Assembly (NCBI GenBank): GCA_947473475.1
Contig: CANJBZ010000027.1
Location: forward strand, 1 to 58,472
Source of the DNA: Alphaproteobacteria bacterium
GTDB lineage: Bacteria > Pseudomonadota > Alphaproteobacteria > Micropepsales > Micropepsaceae
Length of the DNA: 58,472 nt
Direction: 5' to 3'
In this document: positions 10,485-18,645 of the stretch, piece after piece
How positions within the stretch are numbered: the stretch's first letter is position 1
Layout of the letters: the number at the start of each line of letters is the position of its first letter
Translations under genes and position numbers: made by a program
The notes under the pieces: generated by a model
Database searches by the model: none
What the model saw: the letters and a program-made list of their open reading frames with translations, nothing else
What the model was told of the DNA's origin: nothing

Positions 10485-11579
10485 CTAACCGAACAGCTTG
10501 AGTTGATCGCCGGTTTGCGCTGGGCGTTTGAATTTCGATGTGTCCAACTCCACGCGCATTCTGTTCAGCCCGAGCCGCTTCACAGAAATTGCAAACCGCT
10601 GCGCCAGCATCTGCGCGTAAGGCCCCATGCCGGTCATGCGCGTGCCCCAGTTTGAATCGTAATCCTTGCCGCCACGCATCGAGCGCACCAGCGACATCAC
10701 ATGCTTGGCGCGATCGGGGACTTGGTCTTCCAGCCACTCGCGGAATAGGTCTTTGATTTCGAGCGGCAGCCGCAACAACGTGTAGCCCGCCTGCTTCACA
10801 CCGGCCTTCGCCGCCGCCGCCAGAATGGACTTCATTTCGTCGTCATTGAGCGCGGGAATGATCGGCGCTGTCATCACCACCGTCGGGATGCCCGCCGCGG
10901 AAAGCGCCCGCAGCGTTTCCAGCCGGCGCTCCGGCGTTGCGGCGCGCGGCTCCATGATGCGGGCGAGCTTGCGATCCAACGTCGTGATCGACAGCGCCAC
11001 CTTCGCCAGCCCCTCGGCTGCCATGGGCGCCAGAATATCGATATCGCGGGCGATCAGCGCCGACTTGGTGACAATGCCGACCGGGTTCTTGAACTTCGCG
11101 AGCACCTCAAGGATGGAGCGCGTCACCCGGTATTCGCGTTCGATCGGCTGATAGGGATCGGTGTTTGTCCCCATCGCAATCACCTGCGGCACGTAACTGG
11201 GCTTGCTTAGCTCCGCTTCCAGAAGCTTCGCCGCGTCCGGTTTGAACAGAATTTTGCTTTCGAAATCCAACCCCGGCGACATCCCCAGATACGCATGCGT
11301 CGGCCGCGCGAAACAGTAGATGCAGCCGTGTTCGCACCCCCGGTACGGGTTGATGGACTGGTTGAACGAAATATCCGGCGAGGTATTGCGCGTGATGATG
11401 GTTCGGGTCGCATCGCGAAGCACTTCGGTGCGAATGGGCGGCGGCTCTTCGTCCTCGTGCCGCCAGCCATCGTCGAAACCGACACGCCGTTCCGCGTCGT
11501 AGCGGCTGGAATCGTTGGAGCGGGCGCCGCGTCCCTTTAAAAGCCTTGGGTCGGCTGCTGCGTCGAGTACTTGGGTCAT
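10485..11579 (-). CDS. PA0069-family radical SAM protein
   Basis: A 364-residue radical SAM enzyme of the PA0069/SplB-like group. The AdoMet [4Fe-4S] cluster motif is C-x3-C-x2-C (GCEHGCIYC, Cys82, Cys86, Cys89), preceded by the family block ISFNQSINPYRGC. IAMGTNTDPYQPIE and the TIM-barrel strands follow. Members are annotated as putative DNA-repair photolyase-like proteins, but the substrate is not known. An ATG at 11579 is preferred to one at 11618 because the family begins near MTQVLDAAADPRLLKGRG. The IS1595-family element inserted 52 bases upstream of this start, so its promoter may be altered. Confidence 0.86.
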   Translation of the reverse strand: MTQVLDAAADPRLLKGRGARSNDSSRYDAERRVGFDDGWRHEDEEPPPIRTEVLRDATRTIITRNTSPDISFNQSINPYRGCEHGCIYCFARPTHAYLGMSPGLDFESKILFKPDAAKLLEAELSKPSYVPQVIAMGTNTDPYQPIEREYRVTRSILEVLAKFKNPVGIVTKSALIARDIDILAPMAAEGLAKVALSITTLDRKLARIMEPRAATPERRLETLRALSAAGIPTVVMTAPIIPALNDDEMKSILAAAAKAGVKQAGYTLLRLPLEIKDLFREWLEDQVPDRAKHVMSLVRSMRGGKDYDSNWGTRMTGMGPYAQMLAQRFAISVKRLGLNRMRVELDTSKFKRPAQTGDQLKLFG

Positions 11580-11630
11580 AAAGCAGTTTAGCAAGCGCAA
11601 AGAACAAAGCAAGAACAAATGGATTGAACG

Positions 11631-11638
11631 ATTTAGAT
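11631..11638. repeat. 8-bp target-site duplication, left copy
   Basis: ATTTAGAT directly before the left terminal inverted repeat. The same eight bases follow the right end at 13711-13718. An 8-bp duplication is characteristic of IS1595-family transposition and fixes the element's borders. Confidence 0.9.
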
Positions 11639-11663
11639 GGCGATATTATACTTGACGTTCCCA
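11639..11663 (+). repeat. left terminal inverted repeat of the IS1595-family element
   Basis: Begins GGCGATATTATACTT and ends CGTTCCCA. It matches the complement of the right end except at two central positions (GA here, TG there). Confidence 0.9.
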
Positions 11664-11701
11664 AGTACGAGATATAGACTTTGATCATAAGGAGTTAGCT
11701 T

Positions 11702-12628
11702 ATGTCTAAGTCGATCTTTTCCCAGCCCCACTTCACCGATGAAGCCGCCGCTTACGCCTTCGTCGAAAAGCACCTTTGGGCCGATGGCCGGGTTTGCCCG
11801 CATTGCGGCGTGGTGGACCGTTCCGGCGCTTTGAAGGGCAAGACGAACCGGGTTGGCCTCTACAAGTGCTATGCCTGCCGGAAGCCGTTTACGGTCAAGA
11901 TCGGGACGATCTTTGAGGCCAGCCACATCGCCATGCGCGACTGGCTTTGCGCCATTCACCTGATCTGCTCCAGCAAGAAGGGCGTCTCCGCTAACCAGCT
12001 TCATCGCACGCTGGGCATTACGCTCAAGTCTGCATGGTTCATGTCGCACCGCATCCGCGAGGCAATGAAGCCTTCCGGCAAAGGCGTTCCTATGGGCGGC
12101 CTTGGCGGCTTTGTTGAGATTGACGAAACCTACATCGGACACAAGGCCGACCGGCCTATGAAGACCGGCGTGGGCCATAAGAATGCGGTTGTTGCGCTGG
12201 TTGAGCGCGGCGGACGTGTCCGCTCGCTGTACATGCCGATGCTTCGGAAGCGCGATATGCACGACGTAATCAGGCACTACGTCTCGCCCGAGACGCATAT
12301 CCGCACCGATGAATCCGTTCTGTTCCCCGGCATCGGTAAGCATTTCAAGAGCCACAAAACGGTGAACCACAGCCGTGGCGAATATGTTCGCGGCGATGCT
12401 TCCACCAATACGGTCGAAGGTGTGTTCAGCATCTTTAAGCGTGGCATGGTCGGCACGTACCAACATTGCGCCGAACAGCATTTGCAGCGGTATCTGGCGG
12501 AGTTCGATTTCCGCTACAGCAACCGCGAGCGGCTTGGCGTTGGCGATGAAGCCCGCGCGGTTCGCGCTCTGAAAGGCGCAAGCGGAAAGCGTCTCACGTA
12601 TCGAACGACTAGTGGGGCGCCCTTCTGA
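11702..12628 (+). CDS. IS1595-family (ISXO2-like) transposase
   Basis: A 308-residue transposase. A zinc ribbon lies at about residues 33-65 (CPHCGVVDR … YKCYACRKPF). The DDE catalytic core follows: first Asp in FVEIDETYIG near 140, second in HIRTDESVLF near 200, and the third-acidic region NTVEGVFSIFKRGMVG near 238. These match the ISXO2-type domain of IS1595 transposases. The ATG has a good ribosome binding site (AAGGAG, nine bases upstream). The frame is intact, so the element may be active. A 445-residue antisense ORF over it is a shadow. Confidence 0.95.
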   Translation: MSKSIFSQPHFTDEAAAYAFVEKHLWADGRVCPHCGVVDRSGALKGKTNRVGLYKCYACRKPFTVKIGTIFEASHIAMRDWLCAIHLICSSKKGVSANQLHRTLGITLKSAWFMSHRIREAMKPSGKGVPMGGLGGFVEIDETYIGHKADRPMKTGVGHKNAVVALVERGGRVRSLYMPMLRKRDMHDVIRHYVSPETHIRTDESVLFPGIGKHFKSHKTVNHSRGEYVRGDASTNTVEGVFSIFKRGMVGTYQHCAEQHLQRYLAEFDFRYSNRERLGVGDEARAVRALKGASGKRLTYRTTSGAPF

Positions 12629-12705
12629 TCGCGACTTCAGAAAGGGCCGTGATATGCTTCGCCTCATCCTTCTCTTGCTAGAAGCGACCCGGAGTTGACG
12701 CGAAA

Positions 12706-12846
12706 ATGCGGTATCAAAGATCGGACGGGAGTTGGGGGTGTCTGACGCTTGATCTGCGGAAATACGATCCGCTGCCACCACGTTTGCCCGCCAAGCGGCG
12801 TTCATGGTGGCAGCGGATTGGCGATGTGATCTTGAGGCGGCCCTGA
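12706..12846 (+). CDS. IS passenger ORF 1, 46-residue basic protein
   Basis: An ATG at 12706 opens a 46-residue frame (MRYQRSDGSWGCLTLDLRKY, ending WWQRIGDVILRRP). It is rich in Arg and Trp and ends in a TGATG overlap with the next ORF, which argues that it is translated. I do not recognise the family. It lies inside the IS borders, 77 bases after the transposase stop. Confidence 0.45.
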   Translation: MRYQRSDGSWGCLTLDLRKYDPLPPRLPAKRRSWWQRIGDVILRRP

Positions 12847-13007
12847 TGCCAAAGAAGAAGACTGTTCTAACGGAACAAGACCGCGCCAAGCGGTTGCGTG
12901 AGGCTGCACGCGAACTCGAAACCGACAATGACCCTGGATCGTTTGAGCGGGCGTTCGGAAAAGTCGTCAAGACTACCCACCCATCAAAATCTGGTTCTGC
13001 GGAGTGA
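12846..13007 (+). CDS. IS passenger ORF 2, 53-residue charged protein
   Basis: Starts with the ATG that overlaps the preceding stop codon (TGATG). The product MPKKKTVLTEQDRAKRLREA … is strongly charged and helical, with the block DPGSFERAFGKVV near residues 29-41. Similar short proteins with a 'DP-x-FERAF' block occur beside other mobile genes in alphaproteobacteria, as far as I recall. An upstream in-frame ATG at 12804 is less likely because it would nest in ORF 1. Its last 35 bases overlap the 3' end of the convergent RusA-like gene. Possibly a small partner of the RusA-like protein (inference). Confidence 0.55.
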   Translation: MPKKKTVLTEQDRAKRLREAARELETDNDPGSFERAFGKVVKTTHPSKSGSAE

Positions 13008-13602
13008 CGCGGAGAACCTTGACTGTAATGTCAGCTTGAATCCGAACGGCATGGCGTTTTTTCTCGCCGCGACCGAGCAGTCGCCCGGTTCGCACAGAAA
13101 AATCCGATATCAAACGGTCATTCTCAAGGAGGCAATACAGAGGGACCGCAGTTGGCTCCTCGCCGTTTGCCTCCGCTTGCACATTGGGGATTTGCAAGCC
13201 ATCGAAAAAGCATTTTATCCGATTATCTAGGTCGCCACCTGCCTCAAAAAGATGTTTCGGTTCTTCGTGACGCAGAAAAAGCATGTCAATGGCGCAGGCG
13301 AGGTGAAGGCTATTTCGCACTATGGGAATGTAGTTCCGAATTGGCGCGCAAAGATCGACGAAGCCGTGCGGCACCTCACCGATTGGCTCGGTGTATTCAC
13401 TTAACCTCATACCCGACACCGCCATCATGCTGTGGCCGGATTCTGGCACTCGAGCCGTCCGTGCCAATTGCCGCAAGATGATATGGCTGTCCCACAGGTC
13501 GGCCATTTGATCGTGAAGTTCATTGCGAATCCGGCTCGCATAGACGGCCCTCTTGCCATCCCCCGCTGGCAAGTCACCGTCATAGACCAGCGTGAATTTC
13601 AT
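12973..13602 (-). CDS. IS passenger gene: RusA-like endonuclease candidate
   Basis: A 209-residue protein whose central block GGDLDNRIKCFFDGLQIP (about residues 119-136) fits the D-x-D-N-x-x-K-x3-D pattern of the RusA Holliday-junction resolvase fold, where the acidic residues bind metal and Lys is catalytic. The N terminus (MKFTLVYDGDLPAGDGKR … ELHDQMADLW) resembles larger RusA-like proteins of unknown role. The ATG at 13602 is chosen over one at 13665 because GGAGGGG lies nine bases upstream and the homologous part begins there. It is antisense to the transposase and entirely inside the IS. Endonuclease activity is an inference from the motif. Confidence 0.55.
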   Translation of the reverse strand: MKFTLVYDGDLPAGDGKRAVYASRIRNELHDQMADLWDSHIILRQLARTARVPESGHSMMAVSGMRLSEYTEPIGEVPHGFVDLCAPIRNYIPIVRNSLHLACAIDMLFLRHEEPKHLFEAGGDLDNRIKCFFDGLQIPNVQAEANGEEPTAVPLYCLLENDRLISDFSVRTGRLLGRGEKKRHAVRIQADITVKVLRVTPQNQILMGG

Positions 13603-13685
13603 AAGATTGAGCCCCTCCGACGCCTGTCGAAGCGCTTCCCAGTACGACCAAGGCAGCGCAGTCATGTCAGACTACCCCTCGCGCC

Positions 13686-13710
13686 TGGGAACGCAAAGTA
13701 TAATATCGCC
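13686..13710 (-). repeat. right terminal inverted repeat of the IS1595-family element
   Basis: Reads GTATAATATCGCC at the outer edge on the plus strand. It is the complement of the left end at 23 of 25 positions and is followed at once by the ATTTAGAT duplication. Confidence 0.9.
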
Positions 13711-13718
13711 ATTTAGAT
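13711..13718. repeat. 8-bp target-site duplication, right copy
   Basis: ATTTAGAT immediately after the right terminal repeat, identical to 11631-11638. Confidence 0.9.
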
Positions 13719-13827
13719 CAATCGGTTCAGCGGCGGTTCATGTAAGAGTGACCACCATCGACCGTGAAATGGGTTGATCTTGGCAATACACAGCGACCAT
13801 CCGTATTGCTCATCGTAGGAGAGTGAA

Positions 13828-14427
13828 ATGAGGGTGTTGCTCAAAGCCTTGCTCGCGGCTGCGCTGATCGTGCCTCTCTTGGTGGAAACCGCGGAGGCGG
13901 CAGAGGGTGGCCGTGGAGGTGGCCGTGCAGGCGGCCAGGGTGGTGGAGGCGGCGGCCCGCCACCAAACGTAGGCCCGCAAGGCGCTCCAGGCCCGCAGGG
14001 GGCAGGCCCAGGTGTGGGGAGAGGCGGCGGTGGCGGTTTTGGCCGCGGCGATGGAGTGCGCGGCGGCGGCTATGGCCGCGGTGATGGATTCCGCGGCGGC
14101 GGTTATCGCGGCCGGGATCGCTTTTATGGCAGCGTCTTCATCGGTCCGGGTTTCGGCCCCGGCTGGTACGACCCGTTCTGGGGGCCTTATTACGGGGCTT
14201 ATGGCTATGGCTCTCCATATTACGCACCGCCGCGCGTCGTGGAGCGCGACTACGGGCCGCCCCCGGCCGACTATCTGATTCCGCCCGATGGGCCGCCACC
14301 GCCGCAGAATTGGTACCACTGCCAAAATCCCGAAGGGTATTACCCGTATGTGCGGGAGTGTAACGGCGCGTGGGAAGCCGTACCCGTAACGCCGCCGCCC
14401 GACGGTCCGCGCCCGCAAGGCGGTTAG
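13828..14427 (+). CDS. Gly/Pro/Tyr-rich exported protein
   Basis: A 199-residue protein with a signal peptide (MRVLLKALLAAALIVPLLVE, cleavage near AEA). A low-complexity Gly/Arg region of RGGG and GDGxRGGGYGR repeats covers residues 30-105, then a Tyr/Gly/Pro-rich segment. It closes with a conserved-looking module, NWYHCQNPEGYYPYVRECNG followed by AWEAVP. Many proteobacterial exported proteins share this 'W-Y-x-C … GYYPYV … C … W-x-x-VP' ending; the two Cys may pair. Function unknown. The start has TAGGAGAG upstream. It lies just beyond the IS right end, so its original upstream region was split from its promoter side by the insertion. Confidence 0.75.
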   Translation: MRVLLKALLAAALIVPLLVETAEAAEGGRGGGRAGGQGGGGGGPPPNVGPQGAPGPQGAGPGVGRGGGGGFGRGDGVRGGGYGRGDGFRGGGYRGRDRFYGSVFIGPGFGPGWYDPFWGPYYGAYGYGSPYYAPPRVVERDYGPPPADYLIPPDGPPPPQNWYHCQNPEGYYPYVRECNGAWEAVPVTPPPDGPRPQGG

Positions 14428-14441
14428 GGTTGGCATACAGG

Positions 14442-14468
14442 AAAGGCTCGGGGCGACCTGCGCCTTTT
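14442..14468. terminator. possible bidirectional terminator
   Basis: AAAGGC and GCCTTTT form a short inverted repeat around a 14-base centre between the convergent Gly-rich and PaiB-like genes. The 3' arm runs into TTTT. The stem is short, so this is tentative. Confidence 0.3.
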
Positions 14469-14478
14469 CTTATGGCGT

Positions 14479-15102
14479 TCAGCGCGACATGAGCGCAGCC
14501 ACGGCGCGGTCGGACGGGCGATCGCTGGCGCCAAGCCCCGCGGCGACGCCGGCTTGGTCCTCGGCGTTTCTGTTCTGGCTCATTTTCCGTTTGCCTTCCA
14601 AACGGGCAATGGGAATCCGCAGGCCGATAATTGCTTTAAGCTGTGTACGGATGAATTCCTCGGGCGCATCGGTGACGGCCCATGGATCGGCGCGGGGACT
14701 CTCGTGCCGATCGGTCAACCGCGTAACGACCTGATACAGACGCTGCACGTCGTCGAAAAATTCGACCGGACCGTAAGCCTGAACCGTCATGTAATTCCAG
14801 GTCGGCACGACCTTCCCGTGCTCTTGCTTGGACGGATAAAAGGATGGGCTGACGTAGGCATCCGGTCCCATGAACAGCACCAAGGCATCCCCGGCCGCCG
14901 CCAGCGTCCATTGCGGGTTCGCGCGCGCCACATGACCGTAAAGCGTGCCATAGGGGCCTTCATCGGGCGCCAAAATGAGTGGCAACGGCGTAGCAATCAT
15001 GCCTTCGGCCGTAGCGGTGACAAGAGTCGCCAAACGGGCCTCGCGCATTGTCGCGTGCAGGATCGAGAGGTCTTCCTCACGGAACGCTGGGGGAACGTAC
15101 AC
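14479..15102 (-). CDS. PaiB-family FMN-binding protein
   Basis: A 207-residue protein of the PaiB family (split-barrel flavin-binding fold, annotated as FMN-binding negative transcriptional regulators). It has the family start MYVPPAFREEDLS. The core is GTLYGHVARANPQW at about residues 52-65, DAYVSPSFYPSKQEHGKVVPTWNY at about 81-104, and LKAIIGLRIPIARLEGKRKMSQNR near the C terminus. In Bacillus, PaiB acts with PaiA in protease and sporulation control; the role here is unknown. Length is normal. Confidence 0.88.
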   Translation of the reverse strand: MYVPPAFREEDLSILHATMREARLATLVTATAEGMIATPLPLILAPDEGPYGTLYGHVARANPQWTLAAAGDALVLFMGPDAYVSPSFYPSKQEHGKVVPTWNYMTVQAYGPVEFFDDVQRLYQVVTRLTDRHESPRADPWAVTDAPEEFIRTQLKAIIGLRIPIARLEGKRKMSQNRNAEDQAGVAAGLGASDRPSDRAVAALMSR

Positions 15103-15306
15103 GGACGGCTCCTTTGGTGATGCGTAATAACTCCGAACAGGCGGAGCGTCATCCCGAATGTCTGCGCAGGTCTTTGAGGAAATTTACGACGCGCTCTGTC
15201 CTTGCCGGTGCAACAAGGCAGCCGTCTGGAATTGTGCGATCTCCAGAGCGCAATCCGACGAAGTGGACGCCGGTTCGTCGTTAGATTGCGCGCCAAACTA
15301 AGGAAT

Positions 15307-15348
15307 CTAGAGTATGATCCGATTCCTTTTGATCGGATCATGCTCTAG
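15307..15348. repeat. CTAGAG-type palindrome in the PaiB/moaB gap
   Basis: Left arm CTAGAGTATGATCCGAT (15307-15323) and right arm ATCGGATCATGCTCTAG (15332-15348) pair at 16 of 17 positions around an 8-base loop. CTAGAGCATGATCC-type sequences are a common dispersed alphaproteobacterial intergenic repeat. The rest of the 303-base gap (15103-15405) shows nothing I can assign. Confidence 0.6.
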
Positions 15349-15405
15349 GGCAGCGGGCTCGTTCGGGTTTGCGCCGGCGGATGGCTCGTTCATGGCAGGA
15401 AGCCG

Positions 15406-15945
15406 CTATTTCCGGCGCAGATGTTCTTCCAGGCGCGGCATGATCTCGATGAAGTTGCACGGCTTGTGCCGGTAATCGAGCTGCGCCTTCAAGATACCGT
15501 CCCAGCCGTCTTTCACGGCGCCGGGAGAACCGGGCAGAGCGAACAGATAGGTGCCCTTCGCCACGCCCGCACAGGCGCGCGACTGAATGGTGGAGGTGCC
15601 GATCTTGTCGTAGCTGATGCGGTGGAACACGGCGGAGAAGCCGTCGATCTCTTTTTCGAACACACTGCGGAATGCTTCGGGCGTAACATCGCGCCCCGTC
15701 AGTCCGGTGCCGCCCGTGGAGATGATGACGTCGATTTCCGGATCGGCGATCCATTCGATCAGCCGGTCGACAATGCGGTTCTTGTCGTCCGGTACGATGG
15801 CGCGGCCGGAGACATGATGCCCGGCATCGCGCACCCGCGCTTCCAGCGTGTCGCCTGAAACGTCGTTCTCACGCGTGCGCGTGTCCGACACCGTCAGGAT
15901 GGCGATGCGGACCGGGATGAACTCGCGTGAATGTGTATCTGCCAT
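15406..15945 (-). CDS. moaB: molybdenum cofactor biosynthesis protein MoaB
   Basis: A 179-residue MoaB/MogA-type protein, which binds molybdopterin and is thought to adenylylate it before molybdenum insertion. Motifs include RIAILTVSDTRTRENDVSGD, the binding loop VIISTGGTGLTGRDVTPE at about residues 72-89, and LFALPGSPGAVKDGWD near the C terminus. The ATG at 15945 is preferred to one at 15996 because the family starts close to this Met. It begins one base after the stop of the upstream lytic transglycosylase gene (TGA-C-ATG), so translation is probably coupled. Confidence 0.92.
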   Translation of the reverse strand: MADTHSREFIPVRIAILTVSDTRTRENDVSGDTLEARVRDAGHHVSGRAIVPDDKNRIVDRLIEWIADPEIDVIISTGGTGLTGRDVTPEAFRSVFEKEIDGFSAVFHRISYDKIGTSTIQSRACAGVAKGTYLFALPGSPGAVKDGWDGILKAQLDYRHKPCNFIEIMPRLEEHLRRK

Positions 15946-15946
15946 G

Positions 15947-17635
15947 TCATTGCGCGGGAGGAGACTCGTAAGTCGGCCAGCCACCGGCGGCGGCATCGTC
16001 CAGACCCGCCGTGGGTTGGCCGAGACGAAGACGATACATCCAAAGATTGGTCATCACACGCTTAACATAGTCGCGTGTTTCTGAGAGCGGGATCGTTTCG
16101 ATGAAAAGCAGCGGATCGGCGTCACGGTCGCGCAGTCCCTGCCACTTCGCAAGATTGCCTTCGCCGGCGTTATAGGCGGCGGCAACGCTGAACAGATTGC
16201 CGTTCTGACGGACAACCAGATCGCGCAGATAATTCTGCGCCAAGGTCATGCTGTAGGTCGGGTCGTTCAGGCGGGCGATGTTTCGTCCGGCCAGCGTAGC
16301 GTCATGCGCGATGATGACGGCGGTTTGCGGCATGATCTGCATGATTCCACGGGCGCCGGCTTTCGACAGGGCGCTGGGCTCGAAGCGGCTTTCCTGGCGC
16401 GCGATTGCCAGCACGAAAGCGGGGTCCATCGCGTAACCGCCCTTGGGTTCATACGGCGGCACGGGATAGAGGCTTGTCAGCCTGATAGATGGAGCAGCGG
16501 TTTCGGCCGCGCGCAGTTCCATCGCGGGAGCGCCAAGATTGCGGGCCAGTGCGGCAAAGGCCGCATCGAGGTCGGGCGAGATTTGGCCGAAGGCGCGGGA
16601 AAGCTCAGGCTGGACATTGTCGGAACGGCCGATCTGCCACAGCGCAACCGCGCGGTGCGCCGCCTTGTCCTGCATCAGATTGGAGAAGGCGATCGTGTCC
16701 AAAGCCGGTTCGGAGAATTCGGCCTTCATATCGTTGCCGAGAACGCGTTTGGCCAGCAGACCGTAGAAGGTGTCGGATTCCGCGGCCGCACGTTCGTACA
16801 GCGTGAGAACGCGATCGGGTTTGCCGCTACGGGTCCAGCTCTTGGCCGCCCAGAAGGCGGCAGCCGCATAGGTACGCCGTGCTTTGGATGCATAGACGAC
16901 GGCCTCGAAGTGACTTGCTGCATTCTCAAACTGACCAAGCCGGTAAGCGGCCAGCCCTGCCGTCCAATGGCACTGAATGGCGGCAACACCGCCACGGGCG
17001 ATGACCTCTTCGGCCAGCGCCAGGGCTGCTTCGTCCTTAACGGTGCCAAGATAGGCCGTGGCCACATAGGCCGTCAGCCGGTCTAGATCGGCTTGCGACA
17101 GACCCGACCGCGTCTGCGCCAGGCGCTTCACGGCGGCATGGGCCGCTTCGGGCCGGTCGTCACGCACCAGAGACCGCAGTTGCTCCGCGATGCGCACGGC
17201 GGCAGGCGACTGAAGCGACATATTCTCGAAGGGAAGGCCGTCGCCCGCCGAACCACGCCAATGCGCACGCAGAGGCGCCGGGACGGATGTCTTCTTCGGC
17301 GCCCGCTTAACCGCCAGCTTGTAAATCTCATCGGCCCCGGCAAGATCGCCGTAGCTCTCCAGCCAACTCTTCAGCTCAGGAAATTTCGTCCGGTAGTGCG
17401 CACCGAGATAGCGATCCTGCAGCACATAGCCGACAAGGACGTCGTCCTGGAGCTTGCCCAGGAGCTTATCGGCTTTGGCGAACTGTCCGGTTTTCTGCGC
17501 CGCGAAAATCTCGCCATAGAGTTTGACGTCGTCCGGCGAGAGCACCGTGGAAGCGGTGACGGGATCGGCCGCAGCGGTGTTAACCGCGGCAAAGCAACAA
17601 AATGCTGTGAGGGCTGCGACGGCGAATGTTTTCAA
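15947..17635 (-). CDS. soluble lytic murein transglycosylase (Slt family)
   Basis: Cleaves the glycan strands of peptidoglycan to 1,6-anhydromuropeptides in the periplasm. The 562-residue protein has a signal peptide (MKTFAVAALTAFCCFAAVNT), a long helical superhelix (about 40-380), and a C-terminal SLT domain. Catalytic Glu415 lies in IARQESRFEPSALSKAGARG, followed by GIMQIMPQTA and AAAYNAGEGNLAKW. The layout matches Slt70-type enzymes, slightly shorter than the E. coli protein. It is upstream of and nearly overlaps moaB. Confidence 0.92.
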   Translation of the reverse strand: MKTFAVAALTAFCCFAAVNTAAADPVTASTVLSPDDVKLYGEIFAAQKTGQFAKADKLLGKLQDDVLVGYVLQDRYLGAHYRTKFPELKSWLESYGDLAGADEIYKLAVKRAPKKTSVPAPLRAHWRGSAGDGLPFENMSLQSPAAVRIAEQLRSLVRDDRPEAAHAAVKRLAQTRSGLSQADLDRLTAYVATAYLGTVKDEAALALAEEVIARGGVAAIQCHWTAGLAAYRLGQFENAASHFEAVVYASKARRTYAAAAFWAAKSWTRSGKPDRVLTLYERAAAESDTFYGLLAKRVLGNDMKAEFSEPALDTIAFSNLMQDKAAHRAVALWQIGRSDNVQPELSRAFGQISPDLDAAFAALARNLGAPAMELRAAETAAPSIRLTSLYPVPPYEPKGGYAMDPAFVLAIARQESRFEPSALSKAGARGIMQIMPQTAVIIAHDATLAGRNIARLNDPTYSMTLAQNYLRDLVVRQNGNLFSVAAAYNAGEGNLAKWQGLRDRDADPLLFIETIPLSETRDYVKRVMTNLWMYRLRLGQPTAGLDDAAAGGWPTYESPPAQ

Positions 17636-17683
17636 TGCGTGGTTTTCCTCTAGCTAGTGCCTATGGTGGCCAAGGTTAACCGG

Positions 17684-18571
17684 TCAAGCAAGCCCAAGCT
17701 CGGCGATTTTTTCGGAAATTGCCAAAAGATCAAGCCATGCCAATCGCTTAGCGGAAGGTTGACGCAGCAGAAAAGCAGGGTGAAGCGTGGGCATGACGGG
17801 CACTGGCCGCTCCAGTTGGGGATTTTGGTAGACCTCCCAGCGGCCCCGGGCGCGCATGATGCCCTCGGTTGACCCCAGCACGTGGCGGACCGAAACGGCG
17901 CCTAACAGGACCAGCACACGAGGCTGAACCAGCGCGATATGGCGGTGCAGGAAGGGCATGCAGGCGGCGGCTTCTTCCGGCGAGGGGTCGCGATTCTGCG
18001 GTGGACGCCAGTTCAGCACATTGGTGATGTAGACCTTGGTCCGGTCCAATCCCGCTGCCGCCAACATGCGATCGAGCAGCTTTCCCGCCCGCCCGACGAA
18101 GGGCAGGCCCTGCTCGTCTTCGTCCCGCCCGGGCGCTTCGCCGATGAGCATGATCCCATGCTCGGGCGTGCCGTCGGCGAAGACGGTGTTCTTGGCCGCG
18201 CGCTTCAGCTCACCCATCCCATCGAAGTTGATTAGCGCCTGCTTCAGCTCCGCAAGCGTGGCGCAGGAGGCAGCCAGCGCGCGTGCCGCCCCCGCGGACG
18301 TCGATAAGGAAACGGCCTCGGCTGAAGCAACCGTGTGGGCCGGAGCCTCCGGGCGGCGAATCTCGCGCGGTGGTAATGCCGCGGGGCGCATTCCGGCGGC
18401 GTACGCGGAAGGTTGGGGAGAGAACCCCGCAGCTTCCGGCCCTCCGGTCCGCAAGGCCGGTTGCGGGGGAGCGGCGCGGAAACGATTGACCGGCTCCTCG
18501 GCGGTAGCTTCGTCTGCCCCGGCCTCGATCAGCCAGGTCAGTGTCGCCAAAGTTTCCGCTCGCACGCTCAT
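17684..18571 (-). CDS. uracil-DNA glycosylase, family 4-like
   Basis: Removes uracil from DNA. The C-terminal about 200 residues match the family 4/5 UDG fold: motif 1 GEAPGRDEDEQGLPFVGRAG, then VYITNVLNWRPPQNRDPSPEE, and motif 2 PTLHPAFLLRQPSAKR. A Pro/Ala-rich N-terminal region of about 95 residues precedes it. Counting from the alternative ATG at 18589, only Cys109 and Cys210 of the four usual [4Fe-4S] ligands are present; the other positions hold Met125 and Trp194. The start at 18571 (MSVRAETLATLTWLIEAGAD) fits the family better. It is divergent from the ETF-QO gene. Confidence 0.85.
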   Translation of the reverse strand: MSVRAETLATLTWLIEAGADEATAEEPVNRFRAAPPQPALRTGGPEAAGFSPQPSAYAAGMRPAALPPREIRRPEAPAHTVASAEAVSLSTSAGAARALAASCATLAELKQALINFDGMGELKRAAKNTVFADGTPEHGIMLIGEAPGRDEDEQGLPFVGRAGKLLDRMLAAAGLDRTKVYITNVLNWRPPQNRDPSPEEAAACMPFLHRHIALVQPRVLVLLGAVSVRHVLGSTEGIMRARGRWEVYQNPQLERPVPVMPTLHPAFLLRQPSAKRLAWLDLLAISEKIAELGLA

Positions 18572-18645
18572 ATTGCGATGATAGGCCATTGGCGGCGGGG
18601 CGTCAGCCTTGCCTCACCGCTTGTTACGTCTCTAAGAACAAGTCC

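Larger units (their letters stand above)
11639..13710 (+). mobile_element. IS1595-family element with passenger genes (2,072 bp)
   Basis: Complete element bounded by 25-bp inverted repeats (11639-11663 and 13686-13710; 23 of 25 positions match) and flanked by the 8-bp duplication ATTTAGAT. It encodes an ISXO2-like DDE transposase on the plus strand, two translationally coupled short ORFs, and a convergent RusA-like ORF on the minus strand. Intact ends, intact transposase and identical target duplications suggest a recent insertion. The IS1595 family is known to include members carrying passenger genes; I cannot name the nearest described element. Confidence 0.92.

Noticed and set aside
11633-12970. 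445-residue minus-strand open frame across the transposase
   Set aside because: It is antisense to a transposase with clear zinc-ribbon and DDE motifs. Its own translation shows no family features, and it runs across the left terminal repeat region; it is a GC-codon shadow.
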